DNA of 64,000 nt, taken from Pseudoalteromonas sp. EB27. Its GTDB lineage: Bacteria; Pseudomonadota; Gammaproteobacteria; Enterobacterales; Alteromonadaceae. This document shows, one piece after another, positions 26,263 to 35,574 of the stretch; the first letter of the stretch is position 1, and each line of letters begins with the position of its first letter. The position numbers and the translations under genes are program-made. The DNA lies in the NCBI RefSeq assembly GCF_001974875.1, contig NZ_MTQD01000009.1:1-64000 (forward strand), given 5' to 3'. A model generated the notes under the pieces. It saw only the letters and a list, made by a program, of their open reading frames with translations, was not told the origin of the DNA and ran no database searches.

Positions 26263-27429
26263 ATGGTATCTCGCAGAAATTTTATTAAAGCAGGCGCTGC
26301 TTTAAGTTTAGGCTCTATTTTTAGTGCTTCAGCTTTGGCTGAACAACTAAAGATAAAAATGTCTAACGGCAGTGTTATGCAAACTAAAGGATCAATAGAT
26401 AAAAGCGCTGCTCTACCCACAAACGATCTTACTAACGCTAAGCATTATCGCCCAGAAGCAAGAATGGGCTTAGGTGGCCTTGCCGCTGGTAATGGCTTTA
26501 ACACTATATCAAGCGATACAGAAATTTTAACAATGCTAAACGCCGCATGGGATTCTGGTATTCGTCATTTTGATACATCACCTTTTTACGGCTTGAGCTT
26601 AAGCGAAAGGCGCTTCGGTGATTTACTTCGAAACAAAAAGCGTGAAGATTATGTTTTATCCTCAAAAGTAGGTCGCCTTCTTACCCCTTCAGCAGAGCCT
26701 TTAGAAAATAGCTGGCACTGGGCTGATCACTCACCTTTTCATTATAAATATGATTATTCAGCATCGGGTACACGTCGCTCTATAGAAGATACGCTACAGC
26801 GTATTGGTGTCGCCTCACTTGATATTGTTTATATTCACGATTTGTCGCCACAAAATAGTGATATGGGAGACGACTGGCTTAAGTACTTTGATCAAGCGGC
26901 TAAAGGGGCGATTCCTGAGCTGACTAAAATGCGTGACGAAGGAATAATTAAAGGCTGGGGTTTTGGGGTAAATACACCTCACGCTATTTATAAAGCGCTT
27001 GATATGTCAGACCCCGATATTTGCTTATTAGCGCTGCAGTACTCTATTTTAGATCATAAGCAAGCACTTGATAAAACCTTTCCTATGCTTGATAAACGAG
27101 GTGTTTCTGCTGTTATTGGTGCTCCGCTTAACGGTGGCTTTTTAGCTGGGCGTAATCGCTTTAATTACTCACCTAAAATTCCTGGGCCTATGCAGCAAAA
27201 GTTTAACGCAATTAGCGAAGTTGCATCAAAACATGGGATTGATATAAAAACGGCTGCGCTACAATTTGCAGAGGCGCCGTCAACTGTGGCTTCTATTATT
27301 CCTGGGGCACGAACGGCCGAGCAAATTAACGCAAATGTTGCTTCAATGAAGGTAACCATTCCTGATGCGTTTTGGAGTGAGTTGAAATCTAAACAGCTTA
27401 TTGCAGAAAACGCGCCCATACCTGCATAA
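26263..27429 (+). CDS. Tat-exported aldo/keto reductase
   Basis: A 388-residue protein with a twin-arginine signal (SRRNFIKAGAALSLGSIFSAS, cleavage probably after SALA near residue 26), so it should be exported folded. The rest is an aldo/keto reductase barrel: RHFDTSPFYGLSLSERRFG (catalytic Asp and Tyr near 105-113), DYVLSSKVGR (Lys), VYIHDL (His), then GVSAVIGAPLNGGFLAGR. It resembles D-threo-aldose 1-dehydrogenase-like reductases. Periplasmic reductases of this fold are less common than cytosolic ones. A ribosome site AAGGAG is present. Confidence 0.88.
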   Translation: MVSRRNFIKAGAALSLGSIFSASALAEQLKIKMSNGSVMQTKGSIDKSAALPTNDLTNAKHYRPEARMGLGGLAAGNGFNTISSDTEILTMLNAAWDSGIRHFDTSPFYGLSLSERRFGDLLRNKKREDYVLSSKVGRLLTPSAEPLENSWHWADHSPFHYKYDYSASGTRRSIEDTLQRIGVASLDIVYIHDLSPQNSDMGDDWLKYFDQAAKGAIPELTKMRDEGIIKGWGFGVNTPHAIYKALDMSDPDICLLALQYSILDHKQALDKTFPMLDKRGVSAVIGAPLNGGFLAGRNRFNYSPKIPGPMQQKFNAISEVASKHGIDIKTAALQFAEAPSTVASIIPGARTAEQINANVASMKVTIPDAFWSELKSKQLIAENAPIPA

Positions 27430-27434
27430 AAAAT

Positions 27435-27460
27435 AGGTGTGCCATTTACTTGGCACACCT
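27435..27460 (+). terminator. Hairpin after the aldo/keto reductase
   Basis: Perfect 10-bp stem AGGTGTGCCA / TGGCACACCT with a six-base loop, six bases after the stop codon. No T-run follows, so it may protect the 3' end rather than terminate. Confidence 0.6.
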
Positions 27461-28190
27461 AGTTATAGCTAATGTATTGTTAATTTTTTTAAGCAACGCT
27501 TGCTAAAAGTGTATTGATTGCTGGGCATGTGCATAAGTCCAATTAACACACTCTTGCGCTAAAGTCGCGATGGTATTTACCGCCAAAACTTAACGTTGCG
27601 GTTAAAATTTACTGTAGACGCGCTGCTTGCAGGCGTTTAAAAGCAACGCTTTTACAAAATTCTTAAACCACACATTCATTAACTCCTGCATTCGAATAAA
27701 TGAGAAGCTGCGCATCTAGCGTGAGCAAGCTCTATGTCTTGTATTTCCCGATAAATAGTAGACACAAGGCACAGATCTAATAGATAGAAGAACCTACCGA
27801 TTACACTACCTCAAGCGGTAAAATGTTTTATATAACAGCTCGTAACCTTATAAACAAAACGAACACCGCAGTGAATATGTTAAAAGAGGATTGTTTAATT
27901 GTGGTTGACTAAAAGCATCATTGCGTGCCTATTAGATATTATGCGGTTTGGTATTAGGCAGCGCTTTATCCTGCTGGCGAGAGCGTATGGAACTAATTAA
28001 AAGAGCTACATATATAAAGCAAAAAGTTACTGTAAACCCCCATTACAGTTAGGCTGTAAATAGTAAGTTAGCACTACTTAATCAATTGAGCATTGCTAAC
28101 TGATTTAATTAAAAAGCACATTTACCGTTATTTTTATACCATTGTGCTTTTGCTAAAATGATTGCAATACTTTTTATAAACTTTAAAATA
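27461..28190. other. Long non-coding stretch before the PACE gene
   Basis: About 730 bp without any supported gene. AAGCAACGCTT occurs near 27491 and again near 27651 in imperfect context, and an imperfect copy of the TGTAAA palindrome lies at 28031. No coding pattern, tRNA or terminator is convincing; it may be decayed sequence. Confidence 0.5.
28031..28047. repeat. 17-bp palindrome, imperfect copy
   Basis: TGTAAACCCCCATTACA: one base off the TGTAAA-N5-TTTACA pattern, in intergenic DNA. Confidence 0.5.
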
Positions 28191-28619
28191 TCAAGCACAT
28201 TGCGATTTATTAACCCACTTTTTGTATGGCTGATGCTTATCGTACAGTACATTAAAGATATACGTGTAAATGAGTATAAATACTAAAAAGCCTGCTTCTA
28301 ATGCTGCGGCAGCCAGCCATGTAATATTTAAATACCAAGCGAGCATTGGCAGCGTTATTACAACCATACCCAGCTCAAAGCCACATGCATGGGTAACACG
28401 GGTTAGTAAGCTGCGATCTTTTCGGTTATGCCCTGCTATTTTATCAAACACTATGTTGTAAATGTAGTTCCACAACATGGCAAAAATTGATAAACCAATA
28501 CCTACTATTGCCATTTTTCCTGTTGCAAACCCACCAAAATAAACAGATGCAGGAACAATAATAAATAATGCAATCATCTCAAATATTAGGGCCTGAAAAA
28601 TACGTTCTAATGTGTTCAT
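28191..28619 (-). CDS. PACE-family efflux transporter (AceI-like)
   Basis: A 142-residue inner-membrane protein with four hydrophobic segments arranged as two copies of the bacterial transmembrane pair (BTP) domain. The first begins RIFQALIFEMIAL; the second begins RVTHACGFELGMVV. The Glu inside each first helix is the family's functional acidic residue. Characterised members (AceI) export chlorhexidine and short diamines in exchange for protons. It is divergent from a LysR gene 90 bp away, the same layout as aceI/aceR in Acinetobacter. Native substrate unknown. Confidence 0.9.
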   Translation of the reverse strand: MNTLERIFQALIFEMIALFIIVPASVYFGGFATGKMAIVGIGLSIFAMLWNYIYNIVFDKIAGHNRKDRSLLTRVTHACGFELGMVVITLPMLAWYLNITWLAAAALEAGFLVFILIYTYIFNVLYDKHQPYKKWVNKSQCA

Positions 28620-28709
28620 ATATAAATAAGTTCTTTAGTGAATGACGAGATGGTTATTTTCATTCATTATTAAGATACATGTTAGTTAGCTAGTATCGGC
28701 AAAAGCGAT

Positions 28710-29591
28710 ATGTTTAGTATTGAACAACTTCAGGCATTTGTAGCTACCGTTGAGGCTGGATCGTTTTCGGCCGCAGCGCGTAGTTTAAGTAAAGCGCAGT
28801 CGGTAATAAGTCAGCATATTATTAATTTAGAAATAGACTGTAATGCAACATTATTTGAGCGTACAGGGCGTTATCCACAATTAACGGATGCCGGTAAACA
28901 GTTACTACCTCAGGCTAAGGCTGTGCTTAATCAACACCAGCGATTAACAAACTCTGCATTAGCACTAAACGAAAAAACACCAACCGAAATCACTATCGCA
29001 CTTGACGAAGGGATCCCGTTTAAAACTATCGCGAGTATTATTAGCAAGCTGCAAAGTAAGTATCCTTACGTATCGCTTGAGTTTTTAAGTGCATCCAGCC
29101 ATGACATAATTGACATGCTAAACAGCGAAAAGCCTATAACGGGTATTATTTTTAGTGAATTAAATATACCGAGTTACTTAGACTATGAATGTATTGGATC
29201 AGTAAAATTTGATTTATATGTTGCTAAATCGCACCCTTTAGCGGGGATCAGATGTGAAAATATGGATGGCCTTCGGCTACATCGACAACTTCTTCTTCGT
29301 TCGCGCAATACACAAACAAGCAGCTTTCAGCTAAAAATTAGCCCAGAGATTTGGTATGCCGATAATTACTTTGTATTACTCGAGCTAGCAATACAAGGTA
29401 ACGGGTGGTGCTTATTACCAAACCATGTAGCTGTAGATGCAGTACAAAGTGGGGAGCTGGTTAAACTTCCTCTTGAGTTTGAAGAAATGGGTTGGTTGGC
29501 TAATGTTGATGTATTACAGCATCAGCAACACAGTAATCAAGAGGTGTTTAAAGTACTAAGAAATTTACTACGGAATTTTTTAAAAATTTAG
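28710..29591 (+). CDS. LysR-family regulator next to PACE pump
   Basis: A 293-residue LysR regulator. The N-terminal winged HTH is typical (FSIEQLQAFVATVEAGSFSA, SKAQSVISQHIINLE), followed by a substrate-binding domain from about residue 90. Divergent orientation to the PACE transporter gene, with a 90-bp shared promoter, makes that gene its most likely target, by analogy with AceR. No clear Shine-Dalgarno precedes the ATG. Confidence 0.88.
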   Translation: MFSIEQLQAFVATVEAGSFSAAARSLSKAQSVISQHIINLEIDCNATLFERTGRYPQLTDAGKQLLPQAKAVLNQHQRLTNSALALNEKTPTEITIALDEGIPFKTIASIISKLQSKYPYVSLEFLSASSHDIIDMLNSEKPITGIIFSELNIPSYLDYECIGSVKFDLYVAKSHPLAGIRCENMDGLRLHRQLLLRSRNTQTSSFQLKISPEIWYADNYFVLLELAIQGNGWCLLPNHVAVDAVQSGELVKLPLEFEEMGWLANVDVLQHQQHSNQEVFKVLRNLLRNFLKI

Positions 29592-29627
29592 CTTTTATAT
29601 AATGCCTGTTAGGCGGTTTACTTTTTA

Positions 29628-30530
29628 TTACGCTAAATCCCAGTAAGGTGTATCGCCATAAAAGTCACTTGTAAAATCAACAAATGCACGTACTTTACTA
29701 GGTAAAAACTGTCTGTTAGCGTACACCATATACAGTCCCATTGAGTCGGGTTCGTAGTCATTTAAAATGCGCACTACTTTGCCTTGAGCCAGCGCTTCGC
29801 CAGCAATAAATGTGGGCTGCATAGCAATACCACCTCCAGCAATGGCTGTATTTAGTAGTAAGTCACCATTGTTAGCCACAAAGTTACTTTCAAGCTTTAG
29901 CTCGCTTTTTAACTCATTAACTCCAAATAATCGTTTTGTGGGTTCGCTGTGGGAATAGCGTAAATAATTATGTGACTGTAAATCTAAAAGCGTTTGTGGC
30001 GTGCCATGGCGTTCTAAATAGTCGGGTGATGCAAACACCGCTAGGTGTATAGGTGCAATTTTTTTAGCTATCAACGTTGAGTTTTTTAATACACCAATGC
30101 GCAGAGCAATATCAATACCCTGCTCTACTATATCTACATATTGGTCTGTGAGCCGTAAATCTAACTTTAAATTTGGATACTGCTTTTGAAAATCAACCAA
30201 CAAACCTGCTAAATGCTTAGTACCAAACGACATAGGCGCACTAATACTAAGCACACCCGATACATTTTCGCTTAAGTTATTGAGGGAGTTTTCCATGTCT
30301 TCAATATCAATAACCACCTGCTGACAACGCTGATAATACTGATTTCCAGCCTCTGTAACACTTACTTTTCGCGTTGTACGGTGTAATAAACGCGTGCGTA
30401 GATTATCTTCCAATGCAGAAATATATTTGCTGACTAACTGCGGCGAAATATCGAGTTTATCGGCCGCTTTTGAAAACGATCCTTCTTGCACAACGGCTAA
30501 AAAGGTCTTCATGGTGGTGAGCTTATCCAT
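29628..30530 (-). CDS. LysR-family regulator next to ygiD
   Basis: A 300-residue LysR regulator of the short-effector-domain type (starts MDKLTTMKTFLAVVQEGSFS, HTH SPQLVSKYISALE, then LLHRTTRKVSVTEAG). It is divergent from the YgiD-type dioxygenase gene, with 106 bp between them, so it probably regulates that gene and itself. It converges with the PACE-associated LysR. Confidence 0.88.
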   Translation of the reverse strand: MDKLTTMKTFLAVVQEGSFSKAADKLDISPQLVSKYISALEDNLRTRLLHRTTRKVSVTEAGNQYYQRCQQVVIDIEDMENSLNNLSENVSGVLSISAPMSFGTKHLAGLLVDFQKQYPNLKLDLRLTDQYVDIVEQGIDIALRIGVLKNSTLIAKKIAPIHLAVFASPDYLERHGTPQTLLDLQSHNYLRYSHSEPTKRLFGVNELKSELKLESNFVANNGDLLLNTAIAGGGIAMQPTFIAGEALAQGKVVRILNDYEPDSMGLYMVYANRQFLPSKVRAFVDFTSDFYGDTPYWDLA

Positions 30531-30636
30531 TTTTTAACAATGCTTTGTTGATAATGTATAAATAAGTATCATATTTATCGTCAAAATAGAAACTTATATA
30601 GTGTTTATAACGCATCTACTTGTTTAAGGTTTTAGT

Positions 30637-31413
30637 ATGACTCAGCCTGCTTTATTTATATCTCACGGCTCGCCAATGATGGCTGTTCAGCAATCGGCTA
30701 CGTCAGATTTTCTTGCATCATTAGGTCAAACGCTTAGTAAGCCTCGTGCTATTGTGGTGTTTTCTGCCCACTTTGATGAAGCGCACGATATAGTTATTAC
30801 ATCAGGAGATGCGCCGCATACTATTCACGACTTTTATAACTTTCCCAAGCCCCTGTATGAAATTCAATACCCAGCACCAGGTGACCCTAAGCTTGCTAAT
30901 ACTATTAGTGAGTACTTTTACAAAGCGGGTATTAAAACGGTGCAAAGTGCAGATCAAGGGTGGGATCATGGTGTGTGGATCCCGCTGCGCTTAATGTACC
31001 CAGCAGCTAATATTCCCATTGTTCAGGTGTCTATTAACACGCGTTTAGGCGCTCAAGCAATGTATAAATACGGACAGTTACTTGCACCACTGCGCAGCGA
31101 TAACGTATTAATTATTGGCTCCGGCGGTATTAGTCACAATCTACGTGAAATATTTAAAAGCCCTGCTACACCTAATCGTGTTCAAATGGTTAATGAGTTT
31201 ACTCATTGGGTTGAGCAAAAATTAATAGCGCAAAACACCCAAGCGTTACTTAACTATTTAAATGAAGCACCCCATGCTTTATTTAATCACCCTACCCAGG
31301 AGCACTTTTTACCTCTTTTTGCAGCGCTTGGAAGTAGTGACGGTAAAGCCAAAAAAATACATGAAGATATAGAAATGGATATTTTAGCACTCGATGCTTA
31401 TAAGTTTTATTAA
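30637..31413 (+). CDS. ygiD: YgiD-like class III extradiol dioxygenase (DODA type)
   Basis: A 258-residue member of the class III ring-cleavage dioxygenase family, close in length and motifs to E. coli YgiD (4,5-DOPA extradiol dioxygenase). Non-haem metal ligands can be placed: ISHGSPMMA (His about 10), VFSAHFDE (His about 46) and GSGGISHNLRE (His about 170); DQGWDHGVWIPLRLMYP holds the acid/base His. It opens catechol rings with O2. The divergent LysR gene probably controls it. Confidence 0.88.
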   Translation: MTQPALFISHGSPMMAVQQSATSDFLASLGQTLSKPRAIVVFSAHFDEAHDIVITSGDAPHTIHDFYNFPKPLYEIQYPAPGDPKLANTISEYFYKAGIKTVQSADQGWDHGVWIPLRLMYPAANIPIVQVSINTRLGAQAMYKYGQLLAPLRSDNVLIIGSGGISHNLREIFKSPATPNRVQMVNEFTHWVEQKLIAQNTQALLNYLNEAPHALFNHPTQEHFLPLFAALGSSDGKAKKIHEDIEMDILALDAYKFY

Positions 31414-31493
31414 TTTGAGCGTTCGTTCAAATTAAGTTAAGCTGTAAGCAAGTACTCTAAGACCAACTTAATTTATTTTATTGCGGAGCAAAC

Positions 31494-32171
31494 ATGGCAA
31501 CTACACTTGCATTTGACGTATACGGTACGCTAATAAACACTCACGGCGTACTGTCCTTACTCGACGACATGATTGGCGATAACGCCCAAGCATTTTCAAA
31601 TACATGGCGCGAAAAGCAATTAGAGTATTCATTTAGACGTGGATTAATGCAAAATTATATTCCTTTCTCGCTATGTACAAAACACGCACTCGATTACGCC
31701 TGCTTAGCGCACAAAACCGAGCTAAGTGAAGATCAAAAGGGGCAACTGCTAGAGCTTTATAAAACGCTTCCTGCGTTCGATGATGTAAAAGCAGGCCTTG
31801 AGCAATTAAAAGCGAAAGATTACCGTTTGTTTGCATTTTCAAATGGGGCTGCCGACGCAGTTCATACCTTATTAGAAACCGCTGGCATTAGTGAGCTTTT
31901 TGAAGGGGTAGTAAGTGCCGACGACGTTAAAACCTTTAAACCAAACCCAGGGGTTTATAGCCACTTTTTACGCGAAACCAATTCAACAGGCGCAAACACG
32001 TGGCTTGTATCAAGTAACCCGTTTGATGTAACCGGTGCCATATCGCACGGTATGCGAGCAGCGTGGATTCAACGATCTAAAGATTCAATTTTCGATCCGT
32101 GGGAAATACAGCCAAATACTATTGCAACCGATTTACTCGATTTAAAAGCAAAATTAGAAAGCGTTAACTAA
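31494..32171 (+). CDS. Haloacid dehalogenase type II-like hydrolase
   Basis: A 225-residue HAD-superfamily protein. Motif I is LAFDVYGTLINTHG (nucleophile Asp8), motif II FAFSNGAADAV, motif III KTFKPNPGVY, and motif IV is SNPFDVTGAISHGMRAAWI. The motifs match L-2-haloacid dehalogenase type II, which removes halogen from short 2-haloacids through an Asp ester. GCGGAG serves as ribosome site. It lies 80 bp after ygiD; they may share a transcript. Confidence 0.85.
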   Translation: MATTLAFDVYGTLINTHGVLSLLDDMIGDNAQAFSNTWREKQLEYSFRRGLMQNYIPFSLCTKHALDYACLAHKTELSEDQKGQLLELYKTLPAFDDVKAGLEQLKAKDYRLFAFSNGAADAVHTLLETAGISELFEGVVSADDVKTFKPNPGVYSHFLRETNSTGANTWLVSSNPFDVTGAISHGMRAAWIQRSKDSIFDPWEIQPNTIATDLLDLKAKLESVN

Positions 32172-32213
32172 TTTTCTATTCCCCCTTTTGCTTATGGTAT
32201 TAAGTGCCGTGGG

Positions 32214-32230
32214 TGTAAAGGGGGTTTACG
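32214..32230. repeat. 17-bp palindrome between convergent genes
   Basis: TGTAAAGGGGGTTTACG: 16 of 17 positions of the recurrent palindrome, between the dehalogenase and LysR genes. Confidence 0.55.
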
Positions 32231-32232
32231 TT

Positions 32233-33108
32233 TTAACTATTTACTCCCGCCTTTATTAGCTCAATCACTGTATTCATACGTTTTGCCAACGGCCTATTTC
32301 GGTGATGGCACACATAAATAGATTCACTAACCGGACATTCTAAATGATGCGTTTTAATAAGCGCGGGCTTATTGAATGCGCCAACAGCATGAGCAGGTAA
32401 TACCGTAAAGCCCAACCCTAAACTTACTGGTTCTAGTATTAAACTAATTTGGTTAGAAAATCCCGTACGTCTTATTTGGTCAATATGCTCAAACTCACTG
32501 TAGTTTTCGCTTAGTAGTAGCTGCGCATGATGGCTTGCATCGGGATGAGCAATAAACCCTAGCTCACACAGGGTTTGCCAATTAGGCATGTTTATACCTG
32601 CAGGCGTTACAAGTAGTAGTGGCTCTTGGCTTATTTTATGGCTGGTTAGTTCGCTAAATGTTGGAGCTTGAGTTAAAAACCCGATGTCGGCACTATGGTT
32701 TGCTACAGCTTGTTCAACACTTACATTGGGCGCAAAGCGGTAATCAATAATTAGTTCTTTATGCTCAGATTGCAGTGCTAATAATTGATTATAAAACTTT
32801 AAACCACAACTGCCCGGAGATTGAATCTTTACCGCTCCGCTGTACGGCGAATCATCTTTTAATTGTTGTTCTAAAAACTGCCAATCTTTAAGAAGTAGGC
32901 TGCCCTGCTGATATAAGTTTTGGCCCTGAGGAGTAAGAGAAAACTGCTTACCATGGCGCTCAAGCAAAGCGCAGTTAACTTGTTGCTCTAGCTTTTTAAT
33001 GTGCTGACTTACACCAGATTGGGTCATATAAAGGCGCTCAGCTGTTTGGGTAAAATGATTTACCTCAACCAAAGTACAAAACGTATTTAACCATGTTGGA
33101 TTTATCAT
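32233..33108 (-). CDS. LysR-family regulator next to VOC gene
   Basis: A 291-residue LysR regulator (INPTWLNTFCTLVEVNHFTQ, HTH MTQSGVSQHIKKLE). It is divergent from the VOC-family gene, with 114 bp between them, so that gene is its probable target. The effector domain shows no residue set that would tell the inducer. Confidence 0.88.
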   Translation of the reverse strand: MINPTWLNTFCTLVEVNHFTQTAERLYMTQSGVSQHIKKLEQQVNCALLERHGKQFSLTPQGQNLYQQGSLLLKDWQFLEQQLKDDSPYSGAVKIQSPGSCGLKFYNQLLALQSEHKELIIDYRFAPNVSVEQAVANHSADIGFLTQAPTFSELTSHKISQEPLLLVTPAGINMPNWQTLCELGFIAHPDASHHAQLLLSENYSEFEHIDQIRRTGFSNQISLILEPVSLGLGFTVLPAHAVGAFNKPALIKTHHLECPVSESIYVCHHRNRPLAKRMNTVIELIKAGVNS

Positions 33109-33222
33109 TACAAAACGTACTCAAAATGATGATTAATGATAATTTTACTTAATGTTGGTCGATTCGTAAACTAACTCCATCAACTAGTCACAAGATAAGT
33201 CACAAGTTAAAGAGGAAGCATT

Positions 33223-33723
33223 ATGAGTCATACATATCCACGTAGTTTTTCGCACATTGGTATTTCGGTTCCCGACGTTGAAAAAGCAGTCGAGTTTTAC
33301 ACTAAGGTTATGGGTTGGTACACAATAATGGAACCCACTTTAATTACCGAAGACAAAAGCCCAATTGGCGAAATGTGCACAGAAGTATTTGGCGAAAAGT
33401 GGGAAAAGTTTAAAATTGCGCACCTATCTACAGGGGATCGTATTGGTGTCGAAATTTTCGAATTTAAAAACCAAGAAAACCCAAAAGACAATTTTGAATA
33501 CTGGAAAACAGGCATCTTTCATTTTTGTGTTCAAGACCCTGATGTAGAAGGTTTAGCTGAGCGTATTGTAGAAGCTGGCGGTAAAAAACGTATGGAAGCC
33601 CCTCGTTATTACTACCCGGGTGAAAAGCCGTACCGCATGATCTACATGGAAGACCCGTTTGGTAACATCCTTGAGATTTACAGCCACAGCTACGAGCTTA
33701 TCTACAGCGCAGGCGCTTACTAG
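33223..33723 (+). CDS. VOC-family protein (glyoxalase/dioxygenase fold)
   Basis: A 166-residue vicinal-oxygen-chelate protein with paired beta-alpha-beta-beta-beta modules. The N-terminal metal ligand is in FSHIGISVPDVEKAVEFYT, a second histidine in GIFHFCVQDP, and the C-terminal acidic ligand in MEDPFGNILEIYSHSYE. It may be a lactoylglutathione lyase-like enzyme or a small dioxygenase. A strong AGAGGA site precedes the ATG. Under likely control of the divergent LysR. Confidence 0.85.
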   Translation: MSHTYPRSFSHIGISVPDVEKAVEFYTKVMGWYTIMEPTLITEDKSPIGEMCTEVFGEKWEKFKIAHLSTGDRIGVEIFEFKNQENPKDNFEYWKTGIFHFCVQDPDVEGLAERIVEAGGKKRMEAPRYYYPGEKPYRMIYMEDPFGNILEIYSHSYELIYSAGAY

Positions 33724-33751
33724 GTAGCACTTAGCTTAAAGCATTTAGCTA

Positions 33752-33793
33752 AAAACAAAGACCGCAGTATTTATTACTGCGGCCTTTTTGTTT
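33752..33793 (+). terminator. Terminator, copy 1 of a 42-bp duplicate
   Basis: Stem GACCGCAGTA / TACTGCGGCC-like (GCCGCAGTAA on the complement) with loop, followed by TTTTTG. All 42 bases from AAAACAAAG to TTTGTTT recur at 35404-35445. It ends the VOC transcript. Confidence 0.85.
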
Positions 33794-33925
33794 ATTCGAA
33801 TAACTTTAGTGATTAGCGCATACTTTTTCATAGAATGAAGTAACAATATGATTTTTAAATCAAATTTAATATTACTATCGTGGAAGATGGTTAGCTCCGT
33901 ATAGCTGCGATATTATTGAAGCTAT

Positions 33926-34468
33926 TCAATGTTGACAAATATTATAAAAAAGTTTTTCGTCTATATTTTTTAGCTTGATAGCATCGTATATATTGTACAG
34001 ATTCCTTCTGTCAGTCTGCTCTGCGTCCGTGCCCACCGTAAAGTTTTGATTTATCACAGTGCAGCCATATATTGGACCTGACTGTCCTAGCCCACCTACA
34101 TAAACAGTTCTTTTGCCTGGCGAATCGTTATCTTCTAATGAAGAGTCTTCGCTTATAGGCGTTCTTTTACCTGTATCACTTACGTAAAAGTACTGTATTT
34201 GGCTAGATTCAATCCAGCCCTCGTTTGCATCCATCTGTGATACGAGTACACCTGATGGCGGTATTTTATATACACGAGAGTTTCCCTCGTATTTTGGTGG
34301 CTCTCCATTTGGGGCGTTAAATATTATGTACAAAGAGCCAACATACCCTTCAGGTATTAAGTAAATTGCAGGCTCACTTTTATTTATCTCAGTACAGCCT
34401 GATAGCCACGTTACCATTGAACCAATAAACAATATTTTTAAAAAGTGGGCTTTAAAGATGGGTTTCAT
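33926..34468 (-). CDS. Hypothetical lipoprotein (DUF6843-like)
   Basis: About 180 residues from ATG 34468, which has AAAGG seven bases upstream; a further ATG at 34495 in frame would overlap the preceding gene and has no ribosome site. The N-terminus is a lipoprotein signal (KILFIGSMVTWLSGC). The next segment, AIYLIPEGYVGSLYIIFNAP, resembles the DUF6843 domain. It lies 10 bp behind the 276-residue gene in the same direction, so they form a pair. An immunity or partner role is possible but only a guess. Confidence 0.65.
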   Translation of the reverse strand: MKPIFKAHFLKILFIGSMVTWLSGCTEINKSEPAIYLIPEGYVGSLYIIFNAPNGEPPKYEGNSRVYKIPPSGVLVSQMDANEGWIESSQIQYFYVSDTGKRTPISEDSSLEDNDSPGKRTVYVGGLGQSGPIYGCTVINQNFTVGTDAEQTDRRNLYNIYDAIKLKNIDEKLFYNICQH

Positions 34469-34478
34469 AGAGTCGCCT

Positions 34479-35309
34479 TTACTTGGGGGAGCCATTAAAG
34501 CAATATTCTAAACTCGCTTTTTCTAGTAGCATACAATGGCCACTATTCGCTGGAATAGAAGTAAATCGGTAATTCCAATCGGCTATTTGATGAAAAGCTA
34601 ATTTAGGATATTTATTTGCCTGTCTAAATAGTTCATCGCCGACAGTTCCTTTAAAACTACCATTGTTATTAAGCGGTAAACGCAGTGCGCTTGCAATCAT
34701 TGGGTAATCAGCGTTAAGAGATAAGCTTAGTGGTGGCGCACCTTTTCGAACATGGATACCCAGTGAGATTGCTTGTCCACCTGGACCCACAATAAATGCT
34801 TCACAATTGGGGAAAGCATCGCCCGTAATATAAGTAACTATATCCATGTGACCGTTTACAGTATCAATGTCTATTATAATTTTATATTTAACATTTAAAG
34901 TTGGCACGTATGAAAAATCTAATCTTTCTTGCATCTCTGGAGAGCCAGGCATCGCGTGATTAACTCCTCCGTATTGGCCGTTTAACCGATACTGAAAAAT
35001 ACTATTAGTTGGAGGTTTGTCTTTGAGGGTAACACGTCCTTTTGGTGCTAAATTACCAGAATATATTCTTTTTTTATCTTCCCAAGGTGCTTTGGATGGA
35101 TCTGATATTGTATCAACAGAATTAATTTTACCATTTTTTGTAGATAGCTGTAGACGATGCCAAATCCTTGAGGTTGTAGGTTTAATACCGCTAGGTTTAA
35201 GCGAAAACCCTCGATTATCCCCTTCAAACATTAGCCCTGACCAGCCAAAATCTTTTTCAGGATGAAATGATCTTATATTAATTTCGTAGTTTGCTAATTG
35301 AATACTCAT
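34479..35309 (-). CDS. Hypothetical protein, partner of lipoprotein gene
   Basis: A 276-residue soluble protein without signal peptide or membrane segment. I do not recognise a family. It is rich in Gly, Pro, Asn and beta-type segments and has a C-terminal Cys-containing tail (HCMLLEKASLEYCFNGSPK). It is co-oriented with the lipoprotein gene, and the pair is bracketed by two copies of the same terminator, which suggests a mobile or inserted module. A secreted effector with a lipoprotein partner would fit the layout, but nothing in the sequence proves it. Confidence 0.6.
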   Translation of the reverse strand: MSIQLANYEINIRSFHPEKDFGWSGLMFEGDNRGFSLKPSGIKPTTSRIWHRLQLSTKNGKINSVDTISDPSKAPWEDKKRIYSGNLAPKGRVTLKDKPPTNSIFQYRLNGQYGGVNHAMPGSPEMQERLDFSYVPTLNVKYKIIIDIDTVNGHMDIVTYITGDAFPNCEAFIVGPGGQAISLGIHVRKGAPPLSLSLNADYPMIASALRLPLNNNGSFKGTVGDELFRQANKYPKLAFHQIADWNYRFTSIPANSGHCMLLEKASLEYCFNGSPK

Positions 35310-35403
35310 AAATTAAATTCCATTTGCTATTATAAAAATCCGTTTCAATAATAGTAACACTAGCATTTAGTGATAACAACAGAGTAACAAATTAGGGTAT
35401 GGG

Positions 35404-35445
35404 AAAACAAAGACCGCAGTATTTATTACTGCGGCCTTTTTGTTT
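35404..35445 (+). terminator. Terminator, copy 2 of a 42-bp duplicate
   Basis: All 42 bases are identical to 33752-33793 (AAAACAAAG ... TTTGTTT) although no plus-strand gene precedes it here. It lies upstream of the minus-strand two-gene module. Confidence 0.8.
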
Positions 35446-35574
35446 TAGATAGCCGTGTAGAACATTATTTAGGCTAATTTAAGGGGGTATAAAAATCAAT
35501 CTCTTCATTTATTTGATTATAGGTACATACACTGATAGCTTACTAATTACACAAAGTTGTACTGAAGGAAAAAC

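Noticed and set aside
27461..28190. A decayed gene in the 730-bp gap
   Set aside because: No frame gives recognisable protein similarity by eye; reported only as non-coding.
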